A stretch of 64,000 bases of DNA, from NCBI RefSeq assembly GCF_016862175.1, contig NZ_BOML01000031.1, positions 186,001 through 250,000 on the forward strand, in the 5' to 3' direction. The notes beneath the pieces are model-generated. The model had not been told where the DNA came from. It saw nothing but the letters and a program-made list of their open reading frames with translations, and searched no databases. This DNA is from Paractinoplanes durhamensis (GTDB lineage: Bacteria; Actinomycetota; Actinomycetes; Mycobacteriales; Micromonosporaceae). This document shows, piece after piece, positions 22,373-30,707 of the stretch; the stretch's first letter is position 1; each line of letters starts with the position of its first letter. The translations under genes were made by a program, and so were the position numbers.

Positions 22373-23581
22373 ATGCGCGCCGACAACCCCGATCTGGTCA
22401 CGGTGGTCGGCATCGGCGCCGGCGGCTGGTCCGATCTTGCGGGTACGCCGATGAGCGCCCTCGCCGCAGCCGAGGTGATTTTCGGCAGTTCCCGCCAGCT
22501 GGAGCTCCTCCCGCCGGAGGTCGGCGCCACCCGCGTCCCGTGGCCATCGCCCCTGCTCCCGGCCCTGCCCGGCCTGCTCGACGAGCACCGCGGGCGGCGG
22601 GTCTGCGTGCTGGCCAGCGGCGACCCGATGTTCCACGGCATCGGCGCCACCCTGGTGCGTTTGCTGGGCATTGATCGCGTACGCGTGGAATCGCACCCAT
22701 CGGCAGCGTCGCTGGCCGCCGCCCGGATGGGCTGGCCGCTGGCCGGCACCGACGTGCTCAGCCTGGTCACCGCCGACCCGGCGGCCCTGCGCCGGCTGCT
22801 CAACCCGGGCCGCCGGATCCTGGTCCTGTCCCGGGACGCCGGCACCCCCGCCCAGGTGGCGGAGCTGCTGGTGGACGCTGGTTTCGGCGCCGCCCGGCTG
22901 ACCGTGCTGGAGCAGCTGGGCGGCCCGGGTGAACGCCTGGTCGAGGGCACCGCCGCCGAGTGGTCGCACGAGGTCGACCCACTCCACGTGATCGCCGTGG
23001 ACTGCGGCGCCGGCCCGGCCGTACCCGTCGTGCCCGGTCTGCCCGACGACGCGTACGAAACTGATGGTCAACTCACCAAGCGTGAGGTCCGCGCCGTGAC
23101 CCTGGCGCTGCTGGCGCCGGTCCCCGGAGCTCTGCTCTGGGACGTCGGCGGCGGCTCGGGCAGCATCGGCATCGAGTGGATGCGCAGCCACCCGGACTGC
23201 CGGGCGGTAACCGTCGAGTCCGACCCGGCACGCTGCGCGACGATCCGCGCGAACGCCCGGTCACTGGGCGTCCCGTCACTGCGGGTGGTCGAGGGCCGCG
23301 CCCCGGCCGCGCTGGCCGGCCTGCCCACCCCGGACACGATCTTCATCGGCGGCGGCCTGACCCGCGACGGCGTGCTGGACGCCGGCCTGGCAGCGTTACC
23401 GCCGGGCGGCCGCCTGGTGGCGAACGCGGTGACCGTCGAGTCGGAGGCGGCGGTGGCCGCCGCCCATGCGAAGCACGGCGGCGAGCTGGTCCGCCTGTCG
23501 GTGAGCCGGGGTTCCCCGGTCGGTGGTTTCACGGGATGGAGAACGATGATGCCGGTAACGATCTGGTCGGTGACGGTATGA
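22373..23581 (+). CDS. cobL: Precorrin-6Y C5,15-methyltransferase (decarboxylating), CbiE-CbiT fusion
   Basis: 402 residues from ATG 22373; no Shine-Dalgarno, and a GATAACG box just upstream suggests a leaderless mRNA. The N-terminal half is a CbiE tetrapyrrole methylase (VTVVGIGAGGWSDLAG, VCVLASGDPMFHGIG); the C-terminal half from about residue 220 is a Rossmann CbiT (LLWDVGGGSGSIGIEWMR, AVTVESD). It methylates C5 and C15 and decarboxylates the acetate side chain of precorrin-6B in aerobic cobalamin synthesis. The stop overlaps the cobM start (ATGA). Confidence 0.95.
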   Translation: MRADNPDLVTVVGIGAGGWSDLAGTPMSALAAAEVIFGSSRQLELLPPEVGATRVPWPSPLLPALPGLLDEHRGRRVCVLASGDPMFHGIGATLVRLLGIDRVRVESHPSAASLAAARMGWPLAGTDVLSLVTADPAALRRLLNPGRRILVLSRDAGTPAQVAELLVDAGFGAARLTVLEQLGGPGERLVEGTAAEWSHEVDPLHVIAVDCGAGPAVPVVPGLPDDAYETDGQLTKREVRAVTLALLAPVPGALLWDVGGGSGSIGIEWMRSHPDCRAVTVESDPARCATIRANARSLGVPSLRVVEGRAPAALAGLPTPDTIFIGGGLTRDGVLDAGLAALPPGGRLVANAVTVESEAAVAAAHAKHGGELVRLSVSRGSPVGGFTGWRTMMPVTIWSVTV

Positions 23582-24321
23582 CGGTCCATTTCATCGGCGC
23601 CGGCCCCGGCGCCGCCGACCTGATCACGGTGCGCGGCCAGCGGCTGATCGCCGCGTCCCCGGTCTGCCTGTACGCCGGAAGCCTGGTCCCGGAGGAGCTC
23701 CTGGAGATCTGCCCGCCCGGCGCCCGCAAGATCGACACGTCGTCGCTGACCCTGGACGAGATCATCGCCGAGCTGGTCCGGGCCCACGCGAACGGCCAGG
23801 ACGTGGCCCGCCTGCATTCCGGCGACCCGTCGGTCTTCAGCGCGATAGCCGAACAGTTCCGCCGCCTGGACGCCGCCGGAGTCCCCTACGACGTGACCCC
23901 GGGCGTGCCGGCATTCGCCGCCGCCGCGGCATCGCTGGCCCGCGAGCTGACCGTCCCCGGCGTGGCCCAGACGGTGATCCTGACCAGAACCGCCGAGCGA
24001 GCCACCGCGATGCCCGCCGGCGAGGACCTGACCACGCTGGCCGCGTCCCGCTCGACGATGGTCCTGCACCTGGCCGTCCAGCGAATCGACGCGGTGGTGG
24101 CCGAGCTGCTCCCGTCGTACGGCCCGGACTGCCCGGTGGCGGTGGTGGCCAGGGCAAGCCGCCCCGACGAGCAGATCCTGCGGGCCCCCCTGTCCGAGAT
24201 CGCGGCTCTGGTGAAGGAGGCCGACATCCGCCGAACCGCGGTGATCGTGATCGGCCCGGCCCTGACCGCAGCCCAGTTCCCGGACAGCCACCTGTACTCC
24301 GCCGACCGCTGCCGCAGTTAA
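23578..24321 (+). CDS. cobM: Precorrin-4 C11-methyltransferase
   Basis: 247 residues from ATG 23578, overlapping the cobL stop by four bases. VHFIGAGPGAADLITVRGQR, YAGSLVPEELLE, the VARLHSGDPSVFSAIAEQ loop and YDVTPGVPAFAAAAA are the SAM-dependent tetrapyrrole methylase motifs, and the YAGSL form is typical of CobM/CbiF. It methylates C11 in corrin formation. Only three corrin genes are in the window (cobL, cobM, cobK), so the rest of the pathway lies elsewhere. Confidence 0.95.
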   Translation: MTVHFIGAGPGAADLITVRGQRLIAASPVCLYAGSLVPEELLEICPPGARKIDTSSLTLDEIIAELVRAHANGQDVARLHSGDPSVFSAIAEQFRRLDAAGVPYDVTPGVPAFAAAAASLARELTVPGVAQTVILTRTAERATAMPAGEDLTTLAASRSTMVLHLAVQRIDAVVAELLPSYGPDCPVAVVARASRPDEQILRAPLSEIAALVKEADIRRTAVIVIGPALTAAQFPDSHLYSADRCRS

Positions 24322-24344
24322 AGCCGCAGCTGAAGCTGGCGCGA

Positions 24345-25547
24345 TCAGGGCCGGAACGCCACCGACGGGTCGAGGAGCCGCACCCAGTCCGGGCGCCAGT
24401 CCGGGGCGCGGCCGTCCATCTCCTCCTGGAGGTTGGTGCGCCACGGACCGGTCACGCCGTCGTCCGGCCACCACTCCGGCCAGGTGTCGTAGCGCCGTTC
24501 CACCCGCAGGCCGTCGCCGGTCGTCTCCAGCCGCAGGAACAGCCATCGGCCGTAGCGCGGGTCGGACTCGGCCCGGCGCAGCGCCCGCACCAGGTCGGTG
24601 AGCTCGCGGAACACCTCCCGGCGGTCCTCGCCCGGAAACTCGGCCGGCGGATGCTCGCCCGGCTGGCCGCCGATGCTCGTCGCGTCGGCGTAGATCAGCA
24701 CCGTGCACCGGCCGTCCCCGGCCGCGGCCCGCCCGCGGGCCCAGTCGGCCAGCGCGTCCAGCTCGGCGGTGACCGGCGGAACCGGCCGGCGCAGCTCCCC
24801 GGTGTCGTGCATGGCCGCCCAGACCAGCCGGTCGTGCTCGCCCTCGCTGAGCTGCCGGACCCGGCGCATCGGCGGCCGCTCGCCCGGCTCGATCCGGGGC
24901 GGGCGGGTGCCGGCCGTGATCCCGCCCCGGCCCGCCGCGAACAGCGCGTTGTTCAGGTCGAGCGACGGGAGCCGGCCCAGCAGCCGTTCGAACGCGCCGG
25001 CCGCCACCTCGCCGCGCACCGCCGCGGCCAGCAGTTTCTCGGCCGCCTCGCGCACCTCGTCGCGCTCGGCGGGAGTGCTCAGGTCGTGCTCGCCCCACTC
25101 GGTGATGACGTCGGCCAGCTCGCGCAGCGTGTTCTCGCTGCTCAGCACCGCGCCGGTGGTCTGCACCAGGCCGTCGCCGATGTCGTCCCGGTAGCGGACC
25201 CGCGACCAGCGGCCCTCGGCGTGCCAGACCACGAAACCGAGCCGGCCCTGATCGGCGAGCTCGGTCAGCTCGGCCCACGGCAGCCAGCCGGGCGCGCCGG
25301 TGAGCAGGTCGATCGGCGGATCGGCGGCGGCGGTCGCACTGTGTTCCAGGTCATAGCCGAACAGCACGGCCCGGGCGCCGTCGAGCAGCGCGAATCGGGC
25401 CCAGCTGCCGCCGTGTTTGTCGTGGTGGGCCCCGCGGTCGTCGACGAACCAGACATCGGCGAACCCGAGGCCGGCCAGCGAGGCGGCGATCGTCGCCCAC
25501 CTGGTCCAGAGCAATCCGGGCGCGGGCAGGTCCACGTCGGTGAGCAT
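24345..25547 (-). CDS. Hypothetical protein
   Basis: 400 residues from ATG 25547; an ATG at 25565 is also in frame. No membrane segment or signal peptide. Features: a Trp-rich opening (LLWTRWATIAASLAGLGFAD), a repeated pattern of charged strands, GRWLFLRLETTGDGLRVERR and WPEWWPDDG near the C-terminus, reminiscent of immunity-like or SMI1-adjacent actinobacterial proteins, but I cannot assign a family. High GC third positions like its neighbours, so not obviously foreign. It is convergent with cobM (23-base gap) and divergent from zwf. Confidence 0.7.
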   Translation of the reverse strand: MLTDVDLPAPGLLWTRWATIAASLAGLGFADVWFVDDRGAHHDKHGGSWARFALLDGARAVLFGYDLEHSATAAADPPIDLLTGAPGWLPWAELTELADQGRLGFVVWHAEGRWSRVRYRDDIGDGLVQTTGAVLSSENTLRELADVITEWGEHDLSTPAERDEVREAAEKLLAAAVRGEVAAGAFERLLGRLPSLDLNNALFAAGRGGITAGTRPPRIEPGERPPMRRVRQLSEGEHDRLVWAAMHDTGELRRPVPPVTAELDALADWARGRAAAGDGRCTVLIYADATSIGGQPGEHPPAEFPGEDRREVFRELTDLVRALRRAESDPRYGRWLFLRLETTGDGLRVERRYDTWPEWWPDDGVTGPWRTNLQEEMDGRAPDWRPDWVRLLDPSVAFRP

Positions 25548-25702
25548 CTGTCCACTGTGCCCCATTGGTGGGCACCGATGGCACCCCCCTCCGTGCAAGT
25601 TGCAGATTGGTGGTGGCGAACCCCGGCGATGGCGGGCGTCCGAGACCTACGCGACGGCGCCGCCCGGTGTGAGCGGGCCCGGCAGCGGGAAAGCTGCCGG
25701 TC

Positions 25703-27085
25703 ATGACGGTTTTCGTGCTGTTCGGCGCCACCGGTGACCTGGCCCGGCGGATGGTCCTGCCGGCGTTCTACACGCTCGCCATCGAGGGCCTGCTGCCGGA
25801 GAAGTGGATCCTGGTCGGCAACGGCCGCGGCGACGTCTCGCACGAGGATTTCCGCGGCCGGGTCCGGGAGGCGCTCGAGGAGTTCGGGCCGGCGCCCGGC
25901 AAGGGGCCGTGGCGCGAGTTCGCCAAGCGGCTGCGGTTCGCCGGCGGCGGCTTCAACACCGACTCACCGGGCAGCCTGCTCGACGTGATCGCCGACGCCC
26001 GGGCCGAGGTCGGCCCGAAGGCCCAGCTCGTGCACTACCTGGCGGTGCCGCCGGTGGCCTTCCCGGAGCTCACCAAGGCGCTGGACAAGCACGGCCTGGC
26101 CACCGGCGCCCGGGTCGTCTACGAGAAGCCGTTCGGCACCTCGCCGGACGCCTTCCGCAAGCTCAACCGGCAGGTCCACGCCGTGCTGGACGAGTCGCAG
26201 GTCTACCGGATCGACCACTTCCTCGGCAAGGAAGCGACCCAGCAGCTGCACGCCATGCGCTTCGCGAACACCGCGTTCAGCGCGCTGTGGAGCCGTGAGC
26301 ACGTGGAGAGCGTGCAGATCGACGTGCCCGAGACGCTGGGGGTGGACAACCGGGCCGAGTTCTACGACGCCACCGGCGCGGTGCTGGACATGCTGGTCAC
26401 CCACCTGTTCCAGGTGGCGGCCGAGGTCGCCATGGAGCCGCCGGCCGGACTGTCCGCGGCCGAGCTCCAGTCGGCCCGGGAGACCGTCATCCGCAAATTC
26501 CGGCCGATCGACCCGGCCGAGGCGGTGCTCGGCCAGTACGCCGGTTACCAGGACATCAAGGGGGTGGCGTCACGATCGCGGACCGACACGTTCGTCGCCG
26601 CCAAGCTGTGGATCGACTCGCCACGATGGAAGGGCGTGCCGTTCCTGTTGCGTACGGGCAAGAAGATGACGGTCAGCGAGCAGCGGGTGAGCCTGGTGTT
26701 GCGTACCCCCGGAAAGCCGTTCCCGAAGCTCCCACCGCAATCGAACGTCTTGTCGTTCTCGCTGGCCGGCACCGGTGAGGTCGACCTGTCGCTGCTGGCC
26801 AAGCAGCCCGGGATCGCCGACGAGCTGGAGCCGGCCCGGGTCGCGCTCCCGCTGACCAGCGTGCAGGATGCCGACCCGCTCCCGCCGTACTCCCGCCTGA
26901 TCCACGACGTGCTGGTCGGTGACCGCGCCCTCTTCACCCGGCCGGACGGGCTGTCGGCCGCCTGGAAGGCGGTCCAGCCGCTGCTCGACACCCCGTCGCG
27001 CCCGATCTCCTACCCGCTGGGTTCGTGGGGGCCGGCCAAGGCGCGAGGGCTGGCCGCGCCGCACACATGGCTCCTGGGGCAGTAA
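25703..27085 (+). CDS. zwf: Glucose-6-phosphate 1-dehydrogenase
   Basis: 460 residues from ATG 25703. FVLFGATGDLARRMVLPAFY is the NADP-binding motif, EKPFG near residue 143 and YRIDHFLGKEATQQ near 168 form the substrate and catalytic His region. It makes 6-phosphogluconolactone and NADPH, the entry of the oxidative pentose phosphate route. It is not beside tal/opcA/pgl as the housekeeping copy usually is in actinobacteria, so it may be an accessory isozyme; this is inference from context only. Confidence 0.93.
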   Translation: MTVFVLFGATGDLARRMVLPAFYTLAIEGLLPEKWILVGNGRGDVSHEDFRGRVREALEEFGPAPGKGPWREFAKRLRFAGGGFNTDSPGSLLDVIADARAEVGPKAQLVHYLAVPPVAFPELTKALDKHGLATGARVVYEKPFGTSPDAFRKLNRQVHAVLDESQVYRIDHFLGKEATQQLHAMRFANTAFSALWSREHVESVQIDVPETLGVDNRAEFYDATGAVLDMLVTHLFQVAAEVAMEPPAGLSAAELQSARETVIRKFRPIDPAEAVLGQYAGYQDIKGVASRSRTDTFVAAKLWIDSPRWKGVPFLLRTGKKMTVSEQRVSLVLRTPGKPFPKLPPQSNVLSFSLAGTGEVDLSLLAKQPGIADELEPARVALPLTSVQDADPLPPYSRLIHDVLVGDRALFTRPDGLSAAWKAVQPLLDTPSRPISYPLGSWGPAKARGLAAPHTWLLGQ

Positions 27086-27097
27086 TACGGCAGGCAC

Positions 27098-27137
27098 AAC
27101 TGATCAGTTCAAACTTGTCAGTTCAGACTGACGAGTT
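27098..27137. promoter_or_regulatory. Tandem MarR-type operator palindromes
   Basis: AACTGATCAGTT (27098-27109) is a perfect 12-bp palindrome. Two bases on, 27112-27137 is a second one with 11-bp arms AACTTGTCAGT/ACTGACGAGTT around TCAG (one mismatch). Both share the CAGTT half-site and lie just before the marR start, as expected for autorepression. Confidence 0.6.
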
Positions 27138-27149
27138 TATGGTTGGGGC

Positions 27150-27587
27150 ATGACAGAGACCCCGGCTTCGGCTCGTCGTGCGGCCAGCGAGGTGCGGACG
27201 GTTTACAGCCGTCTGCGCCGCCGGCTTCGCGAGGTCGCCGATCTGGGTGACCTGACCCCCTCGCAGACGTCGGTGCTGAGCCGTCTGTCCAAGGACGGCC
27301 CGGCCACCGCGAGCATGCTCGCCACCCTTGAGCGGATCCGCCCGCAGTCGATGGCCGCCCTGGTCGCGGCGCTCGCCGAGCGCGGGCTGATCGACCGCAC
27401 CCCCGACCCGACCGACGGCCGCCGCCAGCAGATCTCGCTGAGCGAGGCGGGCCGCCAGGTGGTCGAGGGCTCCCGGCGCGAGCGGGAGGAGTGGCTGGCC
27501 GAGGCGCTGGCCCGAGACTTCACCGAGGCCGAGCGGCAGACCGTGATCGAGGCGATGGGCCTGCTCGACCGGCTGGCCGGGCAGTGA
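27150..27587 (+). CDS. MarR family transcriptional regulator
   Basis: 145 residues from ATG 27150 after GGTTGGGGC. The winged helix reads LTPSQTSVLSRLSKDGPATA, MLATLERIRPQSMAALVAAL and the wing DRTPDPTDGRRQQISLSEAG, textbook MarR. It probably represses the three-gene operon with the MFS exporter and the hydrolase, releasing on ligand binding. The MFS start overlaps its stop by four bases (GTGA). Confidence 0.92.
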   Translation: MTETPASARRAASEVRTVYSRLRRRLREVADLGDLTPSQTSVLSRLSKDGPATASMLATLERIRPQSMAALVAALAERGLIDRTPDPTDGRRQQISLSEAGRQVVEGSRREREEWLAEALARDFTEAERQTVIEAMGLLDRLAGQ

Positions 27588-28951
27588 CCGCCGCCGTCGA
27601 GGCGCCGCCGCGCACCTTCGACCGGCGGCTGATCCTGCCGCTGGTCCTCGGCTCGATCCTCAACCCGGTCAACTCGTCGATGCTCGCGGTCGCGCTCGTC
27701 CCGATCGCGATCACCTTCCACGCCGTGCCCGCCGAGACCGCCTGGCTGGTCTCCGGGCTCTACCTGGCCACCGCCACCGGCCAGCCGGTCGTCGGCCGGC
27801 TCGTCGACCGCTACGGTGCCCGGCCGCTCTACCTGGCCGGCGCCGCCGTGGTCGGCATCGCCGGGATCATCGGCACGTTCGCGCCGTCGCTGTGGGTGCT
27901 GGTGGCGGCCCGGGTCCTGCTCGGCTTCGGCACCTGCGCGGGTTACCCGGCGGCGATGTATCTGATCCGCCGCTCCGGCGTCGAGAAGCCCGGCGGCCTG
28001 CTCACCACCCTCGCCGTCTCGGCACAGACCATCGTCGTGGTCGGCCCGACCCTGGGCGGCCTGCTCATCGGCGCGGCCGGCTGGCGTGCGCTGTTCGCGG
28101 TCAACATCCCGCTCGCCGTCCTCTGTCTCGTGCTCGGCGCGATCCTGCTGCCCCGCTCGGACCGGCCGGAGGCCCACGCGCGCCTCGACCACCTGGGCAT
28201 CGGGCTGTTCGCGGGCACGCTCACCGCGCTGATGCTCTTCCTGATGAGCCCGTCGATCGGGCACCTCTGGCTGCTGCCGCTGACGATCGTCCTCGCCGCC
28301 GGCTTCGGGTGGCGCGAGCTGCGTTACGTCGACCCGTTCTTGGACGTACGCGTCTTCGGCGGCAACGCGCCGCTGATCGCCACGTACGTCCGCACCCTGC
28401 TCGCCCAGACCGTGGCGTACGCGTTCCTCTACGGCTTCACCCAGTGGCTGGAGGCCGGTCGCGGGCTCAGCGCCGCGCACGCCGGCCTGATCCTGCTGCC
28501 GATGTCGCTGGTCGCGATCGGGGTCTCGGCGCTCACCGGCCGGCGCGCCGAGTTCCGCGGCAAGCTGCTGGTCGGCGCGGTCAGCCAGATCGCGGTGGCG
28601 GCGCTGATGCTCATCCTGCACGGGGGCAGCGCGCTCTGGCTGCTGGTGCTGATCTCGCTGGTCTGCGGGCTGCCGCAGGGCCTGAACAGCCTGGCCAACC
28701 AGAACGCCGTCTACTTCCAGGCCGACCCCGACCGGATGGGCGCGTCGGCCGGCCTGCTGCGCACGTTCGCCTACCTCGGCGCGATGGTCTCCTCGGCCGC
28801 CACCGGTGCCTTCTTCAAGCACGGCGCCGACACCGCCGGCCTGCACGACCTCGCCATCTTCCTGCTCGTCGTCGCGACCCTGCTGCTGGTCGTGGTCCTC
28901 GCCGACCGGTCCCTGCGCCGGATCGGCACCCCTTCCGATGAAAGGCCCTGA
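27584..28951 (+). CDS. MFS drug-type transporter, EmrB/QacA-like
   Basis: 455 residues from GTG 27584. Twelve to fourteen hydrophobic segments. Motifs: ILPLVLGSILNPVNSSMLAV (helix 1), WLVSGLYLATATGQPVVGRL with VDRYGARPLYL (motif A), and VVVGPTLGGLL-IGAAGWRALFAVN (motif C and following turn), all typical of proton-driven multidrug exporters. Encoded with a MarR regulator and an isochorismatase-fold protein, suggesting export and handling of a toxic small molecule. Substrate unknown. Confidence 0.92.
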   Translation: MTAAVEAPPRTFDRRLILPLVLGSILNPVNSSMLAVALVPIAITFHAVPAETAWLVSGLYLATATGQPVVGRLVDRYGARPLYLAGAAVVGIAGIIGTFAPSLWVLVAARVLLGFGTCAGYPAAMYLIRRSGVEKPGGLLTTLAVSAQTIVVVGPTLGGLLIGAAGWRALFAVNIPLAVLCLVLGAILLPRSDRPEAHARLDHLGIGLFAGTLTALMLFLMSPSIGHLWLLPLTIVLAAGFGWRELRYVDPFLDVRVFGGNAPLIATYVRTLLAQTVAYAFLYGFTQWLEAGRGLSAAHAGLILLPMSLVAIGVSALTGRRAEFRGKLLVGAVSQIAVAALMLILHGGSALWLLVLISLVCGLPQGLNSLANQNAVYFQADPDRMGASAGLLRTFAYLGAMVSSAATGAFFKHGADTAGLHDLAIFLLVVATLLLVVVLADRSLRRIGTPSDERP

Positions 28952-28954
28952 ACC

Positions 28955-29539
28955 ATGCCCGTCACCACCCTCGACCCGAAGACCGCCCTGGTCGTCATCG
29001 ACCTGCAGGGCGGCATCGTGGCCACACCCACCGCCCCGATCGCCGCCCCCGACGTGGTCGCCCGCACCGCATCGCTGGCCGCCGCGTTCCGCGCGCACGG
29101 CCTGCCGGTGGTCCTGGTCCGGGTCACCAACCTGGCCGACGGCTCGGACGCGGTCACCGGCCGCATCGACGGCGGCCCGCGCCCGCCGCGCCCCCGCCCC
29201 GAGGGCTGGGACGTCATCGCCGAGGACATCACCGGCCCGGGCGACATCGTGGTCACCAAGCGCAACTGGGGTGCCTTCCACGGCACCGACCTCGATCTGC
29301 AGCTACGCCGCCGCGGCGTCACCCAGGTCGTGCTGACCGGCATCGCCACCAGCATCGGCGTCGAGTCCACCGCCCGGGCCGCGCACGAGCACAACTACCA
29401 CGTGACCCTGGCGGTCGACGCGATGACCGACATCGACGAGGTCACCCACCGCAACAGCGTCGAGAAGATCTTCCCCCGCCTCGGCGAGACCGGCACCACC
29501 GCCGAGATCATCGAGTTGCTGGCGAAGACCCACGGCTGA
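28955..29539 (+). CDS. Isochorismatase-fold protein lacking the catalytic Cys
   Basis: 194 residues from ATG 28955, three bases after the MFS stop. TALVVIDLQGGIV gives Asp16, VVTKRNWGAFHGTDLD gives Lys102, and TGIATSIGVESTARAAHEHN has Gly135 where cysteine hydrolases carry the nucleophile Cys. Cys-less members include true isochorismatases (EntB type), so the reaction is not a nicotinamidase-type amide hydrolysis. Third gene of the marR operon. Its last 32 bases overlap the 3' end of the opposite-strand gene 29508-30068. Confidence 0.82.
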   Translation: MPVTTLDPKTALVVIDLQGGIVATPTAPIAAPDVVARTASLAAAFRAHGLPVVLVRVTNLADGSDAVTGRIDGGPRPPRPRPEGWDVIAEDITGPGDIVVTKRNWGAFHGTDLDLQLRRRGVTQVVLTGIATSIGVESTARAAHEHNYHVTLAVDAMTDIDEVTHRNSVEKIFPRLGETGTTAEIIELLAKTHG

Positions 29540-30068
29540 TCTCGTCGCGGGTCGCGGACACCCAGTCCAGGGCCCGCCCGAGATCCTCGGCGGCGGCGCG
29601 TTGCTCCGGATCGGCCCGCGCCGTCGCCGCGCACGCCTCGATCCGCTGGGTGAGGTCGGCGTAGAGGGCCGGGTCCTCGATCCCGGCCGCCGCCGCCTTC
29701 TTCTTCCGCTGCTCCGTCACCGAGATCGCCGCCTGCGCCACGATCAGGCCCGCCACCAGCGCGAACGCCAGGGTCAGCGGGGCCGCCGGACGATCGGCGA
29801 CGAGCAGGATCACCAGCGTGGTGACCAGCCAGGTGGCGGTGCTGAGCACCGGCCACACCCAGTCCTCGGCCTTGCGCATCGGGTTGTACCGCCGGATCGC
29901 CGACCGTAACTCATGGTGCACCTGCCCGAGCCGCGCGAACCCCACCCGGTCGGGCCTCTCCGCGATCCAGTCCCGGCACTGCGCGTCGAGCACCACGGCC
30001 CGCACCTGCCGATCCAGTCTCTCCAGCCGGCCCTCCACGTCGCCGGCGAAGATGTCCTCGTCCGTCAT
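29508..30068 (-). CDS. Small membrane protein, unknown
   Basis: 186 residues from ATG 30068, which overlaps the preceding stop as ATGA. N-terminal 75 residues are charged and helical; two hydrophobic segments follow (WVWPVLSTATWLVTTLVILL and TLAFALVAGLIVAQAAISV), then a C-terminal charged helix. Pairs with the gene upstream, which has the same two-helix layout, suggesting a membrane complex. No family recognised. Its 3' end runs antisense into the isochorismatase gene. Confidence 0.65.
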   Translation of the reverse strand: MTDEDIFAGDVEGRLERLDRQVRAVVLDAQCRDWIAERPDRVGFARLGQVHHELRSAIRRYNPMRKAEDWVWPVLSTATWLVTTLVILLVADRPAAPLTLAFALVAGLIVAQAAISVTEQRKKKAAAAGIEDPALYADLTQRIEACAATARADPEQRAAAEDLGRALDWVSATRDEISRGSSPATR

Positions 30069-30673
30069 GCCACCATTCCCCGCCGCTGCTCCGCCGCATG
30101 GATCTCCAAAAAGTCGATGGCCTGGCAGAGCAGCAGATCGGCATCCGCGATCCGGCTGACCACCCGGTCCGTGTGCACCAGCCGGGTCAGATGCCCGGCA
30201 TCCCAGCGCCGCGATCCCACCTGTCGCAGAGCCGCCGACACGAGCCGGACCCGGGCCCGCAGCAGCACCTCGACGACGTCCTCCTTGCCGGCCTCGCCCG
30301 CGGCCGGCGCCGGCCCCATCCGTCTGCTGTCGACCGTCCGGGAGAGGCGCCCGGTCACCCAGAGCAGCGCCGGCATGGCCACGGCCAGCGCCAGCACGGT
30401 CAGGACGATCACCCAGACGGCCCCGAGACCGACCGCACCGGCCGCCCACGCCACCGCCCAGAGCAGCGGAAACACGAGGGCCGAACTGATCAGCGTGCGA
30501 CTCCAGGCGGACAGCCCGCCGGCCGCCGCCACCAGCATGCCGTCCAGGCCGCGCACCCGGACCAGCGCCGACGTCACCCAGAAGTCCTCGGGCATCTCCT
30601 CGAGCGGGGCCAGCCCGTCCGCCACCAGCGCACGAACACCATTGAGGTCTCCACAGAGCTGACGGCGTGACAT
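30065..30673 (-). CDS. Small membrane protein, unknown, partner of the next gene
   Basis: 202 residues from ATG 30673; no Shine-Dalgarno is visible. Two adjacent hydrophobic stretches (TLISSALVFPLLWAVAWAAG and VWVIVLTVLALAVAMPALLW) form a hairpin; the C-terminal 90 residues are soluble and helical (EDVVEVLLRARVRLVSAALR, ADADLLLCQAIDFLEIHAAE). It overlaps the downstream gene by four bases. Function unknown. Confidence 0.65.
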   Translation of the reverse strand: MSRRQLCGDLNGVRALVADGLAPLEEMPEDFWVTSALVRVRGLDGMLVAAAGGLSAWSRTLISSALVFPLLWAVAWAAGAVGLGAVWVIVLTVLALAVAMPALLWVTGRLSRTVDSRRMGPAPAAGEAGKEDVVEVLLRARVRLVSAALRQVGSRRWDAGHLTRLVHTDRVVSRIADADLLLCQAIDFLEIHAAEQRRGMVA

Positions 30674-30707
30674 AGCCCGAGGGTGCCACCGGCGCGCAAC
30701 AGCGCGG

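Noticed and set aside
23068-25278. A 736-codon minus-strand frame opposite cobL and cobM
   Set aside because: Shadow of two well-supported corrin genes; no domain recognised and low-complexity composition.
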